64,000 nt of DNA, taken from NCBI GenBank assembly GCA_907163375.1, contig CAJQUW010001438.1, positions 62,001 to 126,000 of the forward strand, read 5' to 3'. The position numbers were made by a program, and so were the translations under genes. This DNA comes from Prostheceraeus crozeri. Its lineage: Eukaryota > Platyhelminthes > Polycladida > Euryleptidae. Positions 1 through 10,907 of the stretch are shown piece after piece (the first letter of the stretch is position 1; every line of letters starts with the position of its first letter). The notes under the pieces were generated by a model. It did no database searches, had not been told where the DNA came from, and saw only the letters and a program-made list of their open reading frames with translations.

Positions 1-126
1 ATATGGGTTAGATTCAAGTTCATGATAAATCATTTCAGACCACAGAACTCCATTTTCCCGCTTTCTCCGAATTCACCCATAAAATGTCATCCATTCCAGA
101 TAGAGACAATCAAGACCTTCGTCAAA

Positions 127-444
127 TTACGATTTTCTTGCAATATGTATTGAATAAATCTTTATCATACCCTCAGCTTTCTTAAGATCAGTCATTGGTA
201 AAGGATGACTATAGTAGGTCAAATTTGTGACGGCACAAATCATCATAATCAAACAGAGAGACATATCTTCAATTTGCACCACTAAAGAATCAAAAATCTG
301 CGCTACGCGGAGGTCACTCAAATTTCCGCGCTGTGGGGATGATACCTTACCGGGTATCCGCGCAGCATATCTTAGAAAACCGTCAACATCTAAGCTGTTT
401 AATATTTGTGGAATGGATGTTTGCATCATACTTAGCAAAATCAC
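127..444 (-). pseudogene. possible further exon of the CACTA-like transposase (weak)
   Basis: A minus-strand open stretch of about 105 codons lies downstream of the donor site that ends the transposase exon at 586. Its middle part (IPGKVSSPQR, then LSDLR) loosely resembles the segment of Tnp2-like transposases where an Arg-rich motif precedes a Lys/Ala/Glu-rich helix. The expected zinc-binding segment between the two exons is not visible in 445-585, so the link is uncertain. It could equally be a chance open frame. Confidence 0.25.
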
Positions 445-585
445 AAAGTAATGGCACTATTCCTAAGACATATCATGTGAAATTATTGAAGAACGCCATC
501 GTAATAAAACCGATCCGAACTCTGACACACAATAGTATGAAACCGATGATACATGTAAAACAATGAAACATACATGCAAGCTTAC

Positions 586-1596
586 CTGCCATTGGTGTTT
601 TGAATGAAGCAACAGCTACTTTTTGCCGGCGCATCCGCGACCAGTGCGACTATTTGGCACTGTACCTCTTTATCGGACAGAATCAATGGTCCATCGATAC
701 AAATGTTGAGGTGATCAAGTAAGCGCTTCCACGGAGGTTTCGATGACTTTCCAACATAGAATCCAACCATTACAACATTGCACACTCTTTTTCGCTCACG
801 AGGATCAAGATTCACAAAGCTCAATAATAGAGGCCATACCTGTACCCGCCTTGATTGTATCGGTGAGAATCCATCGGTATTCAATATGAAATATAATGTA
901 TTTGGTGAAACACGAGGAAACATTCGTCCAAGTAAAAATGTCAGTGTATTTGTTGACATTAGAATCGTGTCTATCAATTGCTAGCGTTTGAGCATTAGGA
1001 TATTTCTGTAAGATCGTATCAACCTGGCTAGCGAATGGGAGGAAGTACATGTATATTTCTCCGTCTTCACATGTTTCTATTTCTACAGAAGTGGTCCTCA
1101 CAGTTGTTTCTTTCTTCAACTTGTACAAAGTAGGACACTTGTTTGGTCGCGGCAATACATCACCAATTAGTTCAAGTATGTCGCCGACTGCAGCGTCTGA
1201 CAGTATGTGCTTAGATGCGATGGATAAAAATGTTCTGGAGAGTCCAGACACGGTTTCGTGTGAGCAGAAGTTCAGAATCATCATCATCACTACTTTCATC
1301 GAAACTTTGATCAGGTGATTCTGACAAAATCGAGCTTTCGGGTGATTCAAACTTAACTGGCGATGAGGCTCGGAGGGGTTGAAAATTCATGTAAAAATCA
1401 GGGTCATCAACCAGCAGCACTTCATCTCCGCTACTTCGTGATGCCAACATAGTATTCAAATCACTGTTTGATTGTGATTCAGATGTCGAAATTGATGAAT
1501 CAGACGAAGAACCACTTGTCTGAGCAGTAGACCTGCGTATTGATCTCATTCGAGTGTAGGATCGAATGGGGAAGCATTTCTTTCGTTTCACCATCT
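586..1596 (-). pseudogene. CACTA/Tnp2-like transposase, N-terminal and central exon, two frameshifts
   Basis: The exon starts after a good acceptor (TTCTTTCAG, with AG at 1597-1598) and reads ATG at 1594. The N-terminus is Ser/Asp-rich and acidic (about residues 20-110). The frame then shifts near 1275, inside a run of Asp codons, into a segment ending in PNAQTLAIDR. It shifts again near 975 into NTDGFSPIQSRRVQVWPLLL, the characteristic 'N-DG-S-WPLL' signature of the Transposase_21/Tnp2-type proteins common in animal genomes, followed by GFYVGKSSKPPW. A clear donor (CAG|GTAAGC) lies at 585/586, so the gene was spliced and continues beyond the window start. The two frame changes make it a decayed copy. 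The family call is by motif memory. The exact superfamily is an inference. Confidence 0.7.
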
Positions 1597-3141
1597 CTGA
1601 AAGAACAAATACAGACCTCCATTCAGGAAATGTCGAATGGCATGTGAAAACAAACGAACATGCATGTACATATTACGTTCGAACGAATCGAACAACTTGG
1701 CGCTACTTTTCACCATGTCAACACGCTCGCTACTAGGACTAATCTTGTGTAGCGCCCAATGCCAAAGAAAGGTGTTGTATCATATTGATTACAATTATCT
1801 CCAGAATATGTATTTGGAATTACTTATGACACATTCAAATGGTTTGTTTAAATTTGAAAGGTGGGAGCTGTCAGTGTAAATGGAGGTAAACCTCCTGTCT
1901 CCATTGCCAATGACGAGTTAACTCGCGCATTGCTCGATCACGTCTAATTGCAGATTAATTCACGTCTAACGATTTGACAGCGTGTTTCGAGTCTCATCAA
2001 TTACTAGCTATTTCAAGAATTCTAGTGTCACAGTAGTCAAAATTGACCATCACATCAAATGACCTACTACAGGAACTATAATTTTAACATGTCACGAATC
2101 CACGAACACCAGACCCTATTTCTAGTTAGTACCATGGTAGGCCTCATATCAAAATACGTTCAGAATTACAGTTCATCAATTACTGAAATACATCTTACCT
2201 AAACACATTATATAAGTTTGGATGTCATCCGTTTAGTCTGACCTAAGAATCACCGAACAATCATTTAAGAGCTTCGCGTGAAAATTTCTTTTGCCGAATA
2301 CGTTTTGTCAGGATATGCTTTACCTTCAAAACATCGGTTAGCAAAAAAAGCAATATTCTGTAATTACGCACTCCCACCCTTCTCATTGTTGCTGCTGATT
2401 TTGCATCGATCTCAGAAATGACAATTCATCTCTAAATTAGCGGAAATCCGCTACGGAAAAGTAGGCTGCCTGATTTCTGCAGTACACAACTGTTCTTTAA
2501 AAGAAGCTATACGAAGATGTTGTAAATGCATCAGTCATGCCTTTGCTTTTAGGATGCAGGAGTAGCAGAATGATCAATGAATGGAAGAATAATGTTGATC
2601 AACAAAGAGTAATCCACCCTTTAATGAATGCATTATATTACTTGAGTAAAAGATGCCCAGTGAAGGAACTTCTAGATATGCCGAATCCGAGGAAGATAAT
2701 AAAGATAGTTTTTTATTACTGATGAATCCGTTGATGACAAAGACATGCATTTGAGAACATTGCAGAGGCTCTTTGAAACTGCAGTCAAAGCTTGTTAATT
2801 AAGACCATACATGCCAGACTTTCAATGTCCCAATTATCGAAATTCTTCATTAAACATATGTTTATACATGCAAAAGATTCAAAAAAATGCCACGGCCGTA
2901 TGATCTTTATTAACCGAAGTCTTGATTATCCGTGTCCGAATTAACGAGCTTCGAACTTTCAGAAGCAGAAAGTCCCAGATTTACATTTTCAGTCCGCTTT
3001 CAATTCTATAGTCATCATATGGAAGAGACTCCGACTCGTCATTTTTAGGTTTATGTATGGTTGAAAAGAGCCAGAAGTTTTTCATGATGAAATTATTATT
3101 ATTGCAAATTTGTACAAACTTTATTGACTTAATATCCATGG
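1597..3141. other. no recognisable gene
   Basis: AT-rich sequence with only short open stretches and no splice-bounded exon that I can defend. It may be the 5' flank of the CACTA-like transposase gene on the minus strand. Confidence 0.5.
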
Positions 3142-3250
3142 AATTAATATCCATCACTTCAACGGTGCGGTGTTTTAGATGATGATCACTAAGGTGGCCA
3201 GAGTGATAATCATCTAAAACACCTTACCGTTGACATAATGGATATTAATT
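3142..3250. repeat. hairpin-type inverted repeat, 49-bp arms
   Basis: The left arm is 3142-3190 (starts AATTAATATCCAT) and the right arm 3202-3250 is its reverse complement with about six mismatches. They are separated by 11 bp. The structure is a small foldback/MITE-like palindrome. No clear target duplication was found. Confidence 0.7.
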
Positions 3251-3697
3251 ATTTCAACTGTAATATCTTGGATAAACAGAAATCGGCTATATCTACTGAG
3301 ACGGATGAATCTCGCAGGATTTCGTCGAATATGTCTAATTTGATGAATAGGCGTCATGAGTTAGTGCTAGCACTTATCGAATCCGTGATCAAAGTATACA
3401 ACCCTTGACATTTAGCCTACCAGTGCACCCTTGAAGCAGTCCGCAAGACGAAACGAGTCGGGTTATTCTACTTTTCGGGGGATTTTTAGTTTAAAACTTC
3501 GCGAGTAAAAAGGGAGTGGGCAAATGCTTGATTACGAAAATGGTAAAACTCAAGGGTTAAAAGGTTAAATGACATGGTATAAAATCAAACAGTCAATTTA
3601 CTCGAGACTCATAATTCTGGTAAGGATTGTTAGCATCGGGTAAGTTACAAAATGGAGAGTGCTAGTAAAACGACAGTCTCAAAGAACGGGAAGAACT
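3251..3697. other. no recognisable gene
   Basis: Spacer between the hairpin repeat and the stop codon of the BEN-like gene. I see no coding or structural signal beyond the probable 3' flank of that gene. Confidence 0.5.
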
Positions 3698-4689
3698 TCA
3701 CTCAGTGTTCACTAATTGTATGTTTTCTCTTCTTTTCCTTCGTCCTCTTTTGATATCAATGCCCAGTTGGTTGACGCCGCTAACTGCGGACTTCAGTGCA
3801 TCATCGTCATCGTGAAAGCGCGATAGAACTGCTTTTCTAAACAACAGAGATCTAGTGGGTAAAAGAGATGTACGACCACATTCATTCTGTGGAAATAACA
3901 TGAACTTTGATAACTCCTCATCGCTGAATAACGCTCTAGCCAAATTTTCATCATATAAAGATGGTTCCATAAAATTTCTTCCCAGCGACACCAAATCCTG
4001 ACCATTGAACATAACTTTCTGTAGTGGCTCCTGATTAGCTATTTTTTCATCTCTGACTGTGTACTGTCCTTCCTTCCTTTGCGTATTTCCTTCCAAACTT
4101 TGTGCTGATTCGAGGCGATATCCTTTAGAAGTTTCCCATGTCTTGATAGAGTAGATGTAATGAATTCTAGACGCTTCTCATGCGCATTTTTGGCTTCATC
4201 AATCATTAATTCCTCATCAAGTATAACCATGTCATCGTCATTTTCACTGTCTTCCGTTGATGTCCCGAACACACTTGTCTTGCTATCGGTAGCTAACGAA
4301 TGACTGCGAACACTTCCTAGAGAGTTATTAAAAGAACTTCTCGACGATAATTCATCAGAGTCGTTCACTGTCAATGTATTGTCAAGGAAATTAAAGGAAG
4401 TACTTTCAATATCCATGCTGCCCTCTGCTAATTTCCTTTGCATTCGCCTTTTATAAATCTCCATGTCTTTCTTATTTTCAGATTTGGCAATTAATTTACC
4501 ACGAAGATCTGGTTTAAGTAGTATTTCGTCTTTAGCGTTTGCTGCATCGTAATTAAAATTAGTTTGCAGTAGCATTGAAGATGTTGTCAATATATCATAA
4601 GTCCTGTCGCACTCAAAATAAATCAATAAGAAGCAGACATGCCTCTGTGCAAACTTCTCCGGAACAGTCCTTTGCCGTTTGTTCGACGC
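3698..4689 (-). pseudogene. BEN-like-domain protein, last exon(s), frameshifted
   Basis: An acceptor (TTTTTCAG) sits at 4690-4692 and the exon begins ASNKRQRTVPEKFAQ, a basic stretch typical of DNA-binding accessory proteins. A Ser/Asp-rich linker follows (about 4200-4430, with ENDDDMVILDEE), then a helical Lys-rich part. Near 4090 the frame shifts into a C-terminal domain reading DLVSLG, LARALFSDEELSKFML, then LLFRKAVLSRF and ALKSAVSGVNQLGIDIKRGR. The order 'L-G ... LFS-EEL ... R ... L ... V' resembles BEN domains, which bind DNA in insect and vertebrate repressors and occur in many transposon-borne accessory genes. A short stretch after 4640 (HVCFLLIYF) may be an unspliced intron. Host gene versus transposon cargo cannot be decided here. 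The neighbouring transposase on the same strand favours cargo. Confidence 0.5.
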
Positions 4690-7165
4690 CTGAAAAAGAA
4701 AGATGTACAAATAGATATAACTTACAATAACTTGAATTTAAATGGACTGATTGCACGAAAATTAATGCATCAATTTGACAAATAAATGCGTAGGCTACTA
4801 GCAAGAGTAGGTCATTGATAGCACTGGTCAACATCTCGTTTTCTCTTGCGCCAACTAAACGAAACGGTGTCTGAATTCCTTTTCAACGTTGTCGTCTGGG
4901 GTGATATCAATAAACCATTAAGATGTTTTATTGATTGCAGATAACCATAATTTGACGTTATTAGACTTCGGCACGGCTGACGAGAACACACATGTTAAAC
5001 CATTAGCGCCCGCGGGTGACATTCGTCACCATGAGAACAGGTTTTGCTGACACGATTTTGATCAATGCTACGAACATCATTGTGCTTTTATCTATGCATT
5101 TTAATCATTGAAAATGGACTGAAACCTAAATATAGCGAAAGAGCTGGGGAATGTGATATGATACTTATGAACGAAATATGTGGCTAAATAGATTTGAATT
5201 TCAAATTACATATTACACGCAATCACATTTTTAGTACCTGTCTAGACAGTCATCGACAAGACTAATAGCATCAGTTTCTAATGGAACAGCATAGTTGATT
5301 AATGATGAAATGTCCTAAGGACTCATAATACAGCTGTGGCTCGCATTTCATCATTATCTTCATGCCACTTGTCACCAAGCTAAAATGGTTACACTGCGTT
5401 CCATGGGTAAAACAATATCCAGCTTGTTTATGACTTATACATCAGAGTATCTCTTTATGAAAATTGAGTATCGTAAAATTAAGACAAAAATTGATTTCTG
5501 ATGACATCACACAATTCAATTTTGCAGTCAATGGCTCCTAAATGACACGCATGACATTTTACACCATTAAGATTACAGATCGGCAGGTACAGATGTAGTA
5601 TGTGACGTCAACCTACATGTTTGATATCAAAAAGCATTAGACCTGGTGAGTTTAAGATTTATAGCTATCTAGCTGGCATTCCTGGCCACATATTCGATGA
5701 ATCCAATTCCGTGTAAGATTCCCGAATTTCCGCTCAAACAGGATTACCTAATTAATGCTCACAGAATGGCGAGCGTGGAATTGCTGTGGAAAATCTGTCG
5801 GATCTATGTTCACTACTTTCCTACGGGGTGGATATTTGCAAATGTATTCTATTCACTAAGAAGTGTGGGGTAAATGAGACAAGACTCACAGGGGTAATTG
5901 AGACAACGCTCAAAAGTATGATTTTGTTGATGAATTTTCTTAGACACTTCGGTGATATTTTTAACTTTCTAATACTCTGTTCCTATTCGTCAATGAAATC
6001 GTCACCAACATATTTGACATCATAGGCATCTCAAGCGTTGACAGGGAACAACACTGAATTATAATGAAAATATTTTAACCATAATGCTGAAGATTCCAGC
6101 TTGATTCGAGTTCAAGGACTTTGATCGTTTAGCAACATAAAAGCGTCTTTTTATTAAGTTAAAGGAAAGGCTCCGCGTATAGAAAGGGCGAGAAACCTTG
6201 CCGATATTTAGGATCTGAATTTTAAATTCCTTTCTCTAGCATATTTCATGAAAAAGGCCGCTTAACTTTTCGAACGCAGATCAGTTTTAGCACCACATTG
6301 GCCCGTTCGGCATCAAAATATTCACATGATACTTAATATAAAAATGACCGCAGTAATGAAAGATTTCAACTCTACTATCAAGGAGGCCTAGATCAGGTAC
6401 TGTGTGAGAAACGTCACTTTTCTTGGTACAGATAAGGTCCTTGTGATTATCTTATCAAGATCAGATGCTCTAGCAATAGCATAGAAGCGTAATTCATCAT
6501 GGTCATTTCCTATTACATTCCCAATCTCTCATCGAAATGTACTTCATGTCAGCTATCTATAAGTGTACTTAGTCAGAATTACTTACTCATCCCACCCCAT
6601 GTCGCAATTACTCCCAATTACGGGGCAAATGCGACATCGAAAGTCATTCAATATCTTTGACGGCTAATGTTTCAAACTCATCAATTGAGAGCTGTACTTT
6701 TCAAGAATTTCGGCTTCCGTTGTCTGCTGTGACTGAACACACCGAAGAAAACGTTGACCATTGACGAATGCATAGACAAATACATATAAATATAAAAATA
6801 AAAATACCAAAAATATGCTTCATGAATAGAAGCCATCTCATATGAAATTCTATTGAAGTGTGCCATAGTACCTGTACGTCTACGCGAGTATCGAAAATTC
6901 TTGTTAATGATCAAAAATTCTACAACGGAAGTGATGTTACACGATATTCCTTACATAGATAACCATAGATATGACAAAAATTCGCTGATCATGTATAGAC
7001 ATGGGAAAGTTAACATTTTCTCAACATTTTGTGATAATGGTGACATACAACTATGTAATGATTGAACATTTGCTGCAAGTCATAAACTCAATGCAAATCG
7101 AACTAGATCGTAATACACCTGCAAGATACATAGCTAATTCATTGAAAATCAGATATTTTCTCATT
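4690..7165. other. no recognisable gene
   Basis: About 2.5 kb of AT-rich sequence. The upstream exons of the BEN-like gene should lie on the minus strand in the first part, but I could not place one with confidence. Short open frames at 5786-6025 and 6681-7228 have no motif or splice support. Confidence 0.45.
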
Positions 7166-8159
7166 CACTGTAAATCGCTGGATACGAAAATTGCATACAA
7201 ACACATACCAAGTTTACATACAATTTGAAACCAACATTTGATACGAGATTCTGGTATATATAAAGAAATCTGGTATGTTTTTCATACGAATGGCCATTTA
7301 CTTTCGTATGTGATTGGTATGTAAACGATACGAACTATGCTAACTGTGATTGGCTGTTTTACGTTGAAATACGAATTCTTGGTATGTTTTATATACGAGA
7401 CCCGATGCAAATTGGTATGTGTTTCGTATGTCTTTCGTATGAATAGCTTTATGTCATATGGCAAAAAATATGTTATACTACATACTACTTACAAATAACT
7501 TTTTTCCAGTAATACCAGCCGTGAATATTTCTTTGTGAAAGTGTGGTATTTAACTAGATTAGATTTGTTGTGAAATTAAAGCCGCATGTCATCTTTGCAA
7601 CTTGTCTTATAGCATTGACAAGACTCATAATTAGCTCATTTTTCTTGAACTTAATTGATAAACATCATTTCAATAAAACGATAACTTTTCAGCAACCATG
7701 TTGACTTATATATCTCAAACATCATTTTTTGCGTTCATGAATTATAATGTGTCTTTATTTTGGATTGATAATATGCTTAGTTCCAAAATTACATAATGCA
7801 TAATTGTTGATGCTCAAATACTTATTGATTATTTATGAAATGCCTCGGACTTACATGTATTAAAATCGAATTCAGTATTGTTAGTTTGACTATAAAATGT
7901 CATTATGTCACTACTTACAAAGCAGGAGTAGCATTAGTGTGATCTTTATTGACAAAAAGCCTTAAATCAACATACTTTGGACATGATTGATGCTTTCTTT
8001 TAACATTGTGCTGGTATGGCTTTAGTATGTAAAGCATACCACACTTGAAATAACATGCGAAAAGCATACAAATATATACCAAGATCATACAGAAATGTAC
8101 CAGAAAAGTATTTTGGTATGCATCCTTCGTATGTGATTGGTATTGATCGATTTACAGTG
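7166..8159. mobile_element. CACTG-ended non-autonomous element with subterminal repeats
   Basis: The left end reads CACTGTAAATCG at 7166 and the right end is its inverted counterpart (CGATTTACAGTG, ending at 8159). The element is 994 bp long. Both ends carry dense subterminal repeats of GGTATG, CATACCA and TTCGTATG in both orientations, at 7180-7450 and 8010-8145. CACTA/EnSpm elements typically combine CACTA or CACTG tips with such subterminal arrays. The interior has no coding capacity, so it would be a MITE-like derivative. The flanking 2-3 bp do not match clearly (ATT left, TGA right), so a target duplication is not shown. Confidence 0.65.
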
Positions 8160-8276
8160 TGACTGACGATGGATCGGTAAACAGGCATTGCTGCTGCTAA
8201 GACGGAAGTAACAGTCAGTAGAATATCAATCTATAAAGCCTCCAGGCAATAGGCCTACGGCATTCTCGAGGCCACA

Positions 8277-8645
8277 TTGAGAAGAAATGTCAAAATTTCT
8301 ATCAATCCGAATACTGGTAACCCACGATCCCTAATCGACAGCCCAGAGGGGGAGTTTATGAAGTATTCGGCGGATCTGATTCGGTTACGGTTCAGATTGA
8401 AAACAATCAATATGATTCGTTTTGAGAATACTATGGCTAGAAATAACACTTATATTGACTGGAACTGGCGGACCTCTTTCAAACAACGTGACAATATTTC
8501 AGTGAGATTGCTCGCGCCAGTAGCCAACTATCGAGAAGCGATTGCTAAACGCGTTATGATGGACGACTTCTTAGGGAACGGAGCTTTGGGAGACGAACTG
8601 CATCTGGAAGATAAGTCTCATCTCATACAATCTGGATGGAACTAG
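8277..8645 (+). CDS. unrecognised 122-codon open frame
   Basis: An uninterrupted, moderately charged frame (starts RRNVKISINPNTGNPRSLID, ends SHLIQSGWN). The amino-acid composition looks protein-like (few Cys/Phe runs, several charged and amphipathic stretches), but I recognise no family. The frame can be extended upstream only to about 8255 before a stop, and no ATG lies at the front. If real it would be an internal or 3' exon. It ends 48 bp before the hAT target duplication at 8693, so the hAT element may have landed in its 3' flank. Chance occurrence is quite possible. Confidence 0.25.
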   Translation: MRRNVKISINPNTGNPRSLIDSPEGEFMKYSADLIRLRFRLKTINMIRFENTMARNNTYIDWNWRTSFKQRDNISVRLLAPVANYREAIAKRVMMDDFLGNGALGDELHLEDKSHLIQSGWN

Positions 8646-8692
8646 ACTTGAAATGGTGGGAGGATCCAGCGTCTGGTGTCATTCAAAAATAG

Positions 8693-8700
8693 GTTAAATT
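8693..8700. repeat. left 8-bp target duplication of hAT element
   Basis: GTTAAATT, exactly repeated at 10900-10907, immediately outside the terminal inverted repeats. Confidence 0.9.
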
Positions 8701-9278
8701 AGGGTGTCTACCCTATCTGAAAAAACATTTACGTACAATTCACGTACATGACAAAAAATTCACGTGCCACTATTTCAGGCCTACTTGCCCGGCAAGCGAC
8801 AGTTGATTGAGTCAAAATCATTCAAAAACACTACCCGCAGCTCAAAGAAATGAAGTAATGAGATCTTTACAGTAGAAAGATAGTTCTTCAGAACTATCTT
8901 GTATACACACTGCACACATAATAATATAAGTGCATTCGATGCTGCTTTGAGGCCATCATTTCACAAATAAATGGTATTTTTGGTAACTCAATAATCTCTA
9001 AATACAACATAATTCACGGCTACAAAAATCAAGGGTAATAATAATAGGGTTCGTGTTTTTAGATTTATAGAAGCAGATTAAAACTAAGAGTATTAGTGAG
9101 CATATTCAAGGAGATAACTTTTTATTTCTCTTAAAAACATCAGGATAGAAACAATAGACTCAGTCCACCATAGCAAAAAAACTAATCAATCTAAAAGTCT
9201 TCCAATAGTTGGCGCTTCCGTTGTGCACATAAGTATGAAATTTCCGCTTCCTTCTCCTTCTCCCTTGCCTCATTCAAT

Positions 9279-9830
9279 TCAATAGCTTTCCTTTTTCGGA
9301 TGGACTTCGGAGCAATATCTAATCAATGAAGGGATCAGTTCAATAAAACGTTTTGCAACGTCAAGATTTTTACACCACCTGATTCGGCAAAACTTTTTCG
9401 GGAACTGTTTGGACCCAGTGATTTCGATTAATTGTGCTCGTCTATGAGGCGAATTTTGAAAAACATAATGAGAGGAGGACAGAATTTCGTCAATTTTCCA
9501 ACCACATTTTGTATGACCTAATGAAGATGCTCCATGAACAATGTGCAGGCCACACGAGCATAATTCCAACAAAGCAGGAAAGCCCTCAACTTTTCTACGA
9601 CTACTGAGCATTCGCAAAAGTGACCAATTAACATTTGGCCCATCCATGGACACAGATGTCAATTTCTTGAGTCCCAAAGGTTCTAAAACTCGCCATAAAG
9701 CATCAAGCAAGTTTGAGGCTGACGTGCGATCTAAAAATTCGGAACTTAGATACCTTGTTATGACTTGTTGATTTTCTTTCTTCCAGAATCGAACCAAAAC
9801 ATCCATTTGAGAGCGGTGACTTATCTTATG
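9279..9830 (-). pseudogene. hAT-family transposase, internal fragment
   Basis: The frame starts after an AG acceptor-like site (CTGCAG) near 9831 and runs HKISHRSQMDVLVRFW, VITRYLSSEFLDRTSA, VSMDGPNVNWSLL, CSCGLHIVHGA and FCRIRWCKNLDVAKRFIEL. These match an abundant invertebrate transposase family in which 'Q-MD-LVR-W ... TRY--S-FLGH' and 'SMDGPNVNW' surround a catalytic Asp and 'CGLH-VHGA' follows. The N-terminal BED finger and the C-terminal dimerisation domain are missing. A stop lies just upstream. Its position inside an element with hAT termini and an 8-bp target duplication confirms that this family belongs to hAT. Confidence 0.8.
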
Positions 9831-10544
9831 CTCTGCAGGTCGTCATGTTTTGATGTTTATAGTTCATGGTGATTATCGTACGATAATTCCATCCGACTAA
9901 GCCAAAACATGATCCGTCAATTAAATGACTGAAGCCATCCATACATTATCTAGCACTGTCAAAATCTGCAACTGACAACAAGCTGGAACGACAGTCTCAC
10001 CATTTTTCACCACGCATGCATTTCTATCTGTAAGTAATACAACACGTCATAGAATGAACGTTTGAGTCAACCGACCCAATTGTTTGCTGGCCTTGGCCAA
10101 GCACTGACAATTTTGCGCAGCCACATATGCATGTACATCTATATATGGGCCTTATAGAGACATAAAGCCCTAGTATATGACTGCACAATACACATGTATA
10201 CATCTATTACAAAAAGCATAAAATAATTCATGACACAAAGATGTCAAGACGCTGCTTACCAGAATTTCACAATTTTTTTATTGTCTGAACCCGTTGTCAG
10301 TAGCGGCTATATTATGTAAGCATATCTACATGTCTATGACTTTCTTCATTGTAACATACTTTTTTGTAGAACCAAGTCAGAGTTAGTGCAACAACGGAAG
10401 AAAAAAAATTTAGCACATGTAACAAGAATCTGTAGATATCAAGTAGGAGTAAATAGCAGTAAATACCACTATCTGCGCAACTGAGCTGAAATTCACGTAC
10501 AATTCACGTACATACAGGATGGCCGCCAACAGGAGGTTCTTCAT

Positions 10545-10789
10545 ACTTCAGTTGATGTTAAAAACAGCTTTCGTCTCTCCTTGAAATTTATTGGCCAGAT
10601 TAAAATAGTTAATTAAAAGATATGTACAACCCCTACGCGTTTCGAGCGTAGGTTTTTAGCGAATTACCCCCTGAGGAAGAGCGAACGCTCGAAACGCGTA
10701 GGGGTTGTACATATCTTTTAATTAACTATTTTAATCTGGCCAATAAATTTCAAGGAGAGACGAAAGCTGTTTTTAACATCAACTGAAGT
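10545..10789. repeat. 105-bp perfect palindrome arms around a 35-bp loop
   Basis: Arms 10545-10649 and 10685-10789 are exact reverse complements as far as I can read. The loop plus right arm contain a hammerhead-like core on the plus strand: CTGAGGA, a GAGCG/CGCTC hairpin, GAAA, palindromic CGCG, TA, then GGGGT that can pair with ACCCC just before CTGAGGA. It reads as a small element with an inverted copy of its own body, nested in the hAT element near its right end. Confidence 0.8.
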
Positions 10790-10899
10790 AATTCACGTAC
10801 ACCTTCGCATTTTCCCAAAATGTATGTGTAATGTCATAATTTTCAAAATTCATGTACAATTCACGTACATACGTGAATTTCACGTACAGTGGACACCCT

Positions 10900-10907
10900 G
10901 TTAAATT
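10900..10907. repeat. right 8-bp target duplication of hAT element
   Basis: GTTAAATT, identical to 8693-8700. Confidence 0.9.

Larger units (their letters stand above)
8701..10899. mobile_element. hAT DNA transposon, 2.2 kb, degraded
   Basis: The element is bounded by inverted tips AGGGTGTCTAC (8701) and GTGGACACCCT (ends 10899), typical of hAT elements. Just inside both tips lie repeated ACGTACAATTCACGTACAT-type motifs (8732-8770, 10492-10515, 10790-10890), probably subterminal transposase-binding repeats. A perfect 8-bp target duplication (GTTAAATT) flanks it, the hallmark of hAT insertion and a sign that the insertion is fairly recent. It carries a partial transposase on the minus strand (9279-9830) and a large nested palindrome (10545-10789). 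The coding part is far too short for a full transposase, so this copy is non-autonomous. Confidence 0.9.
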
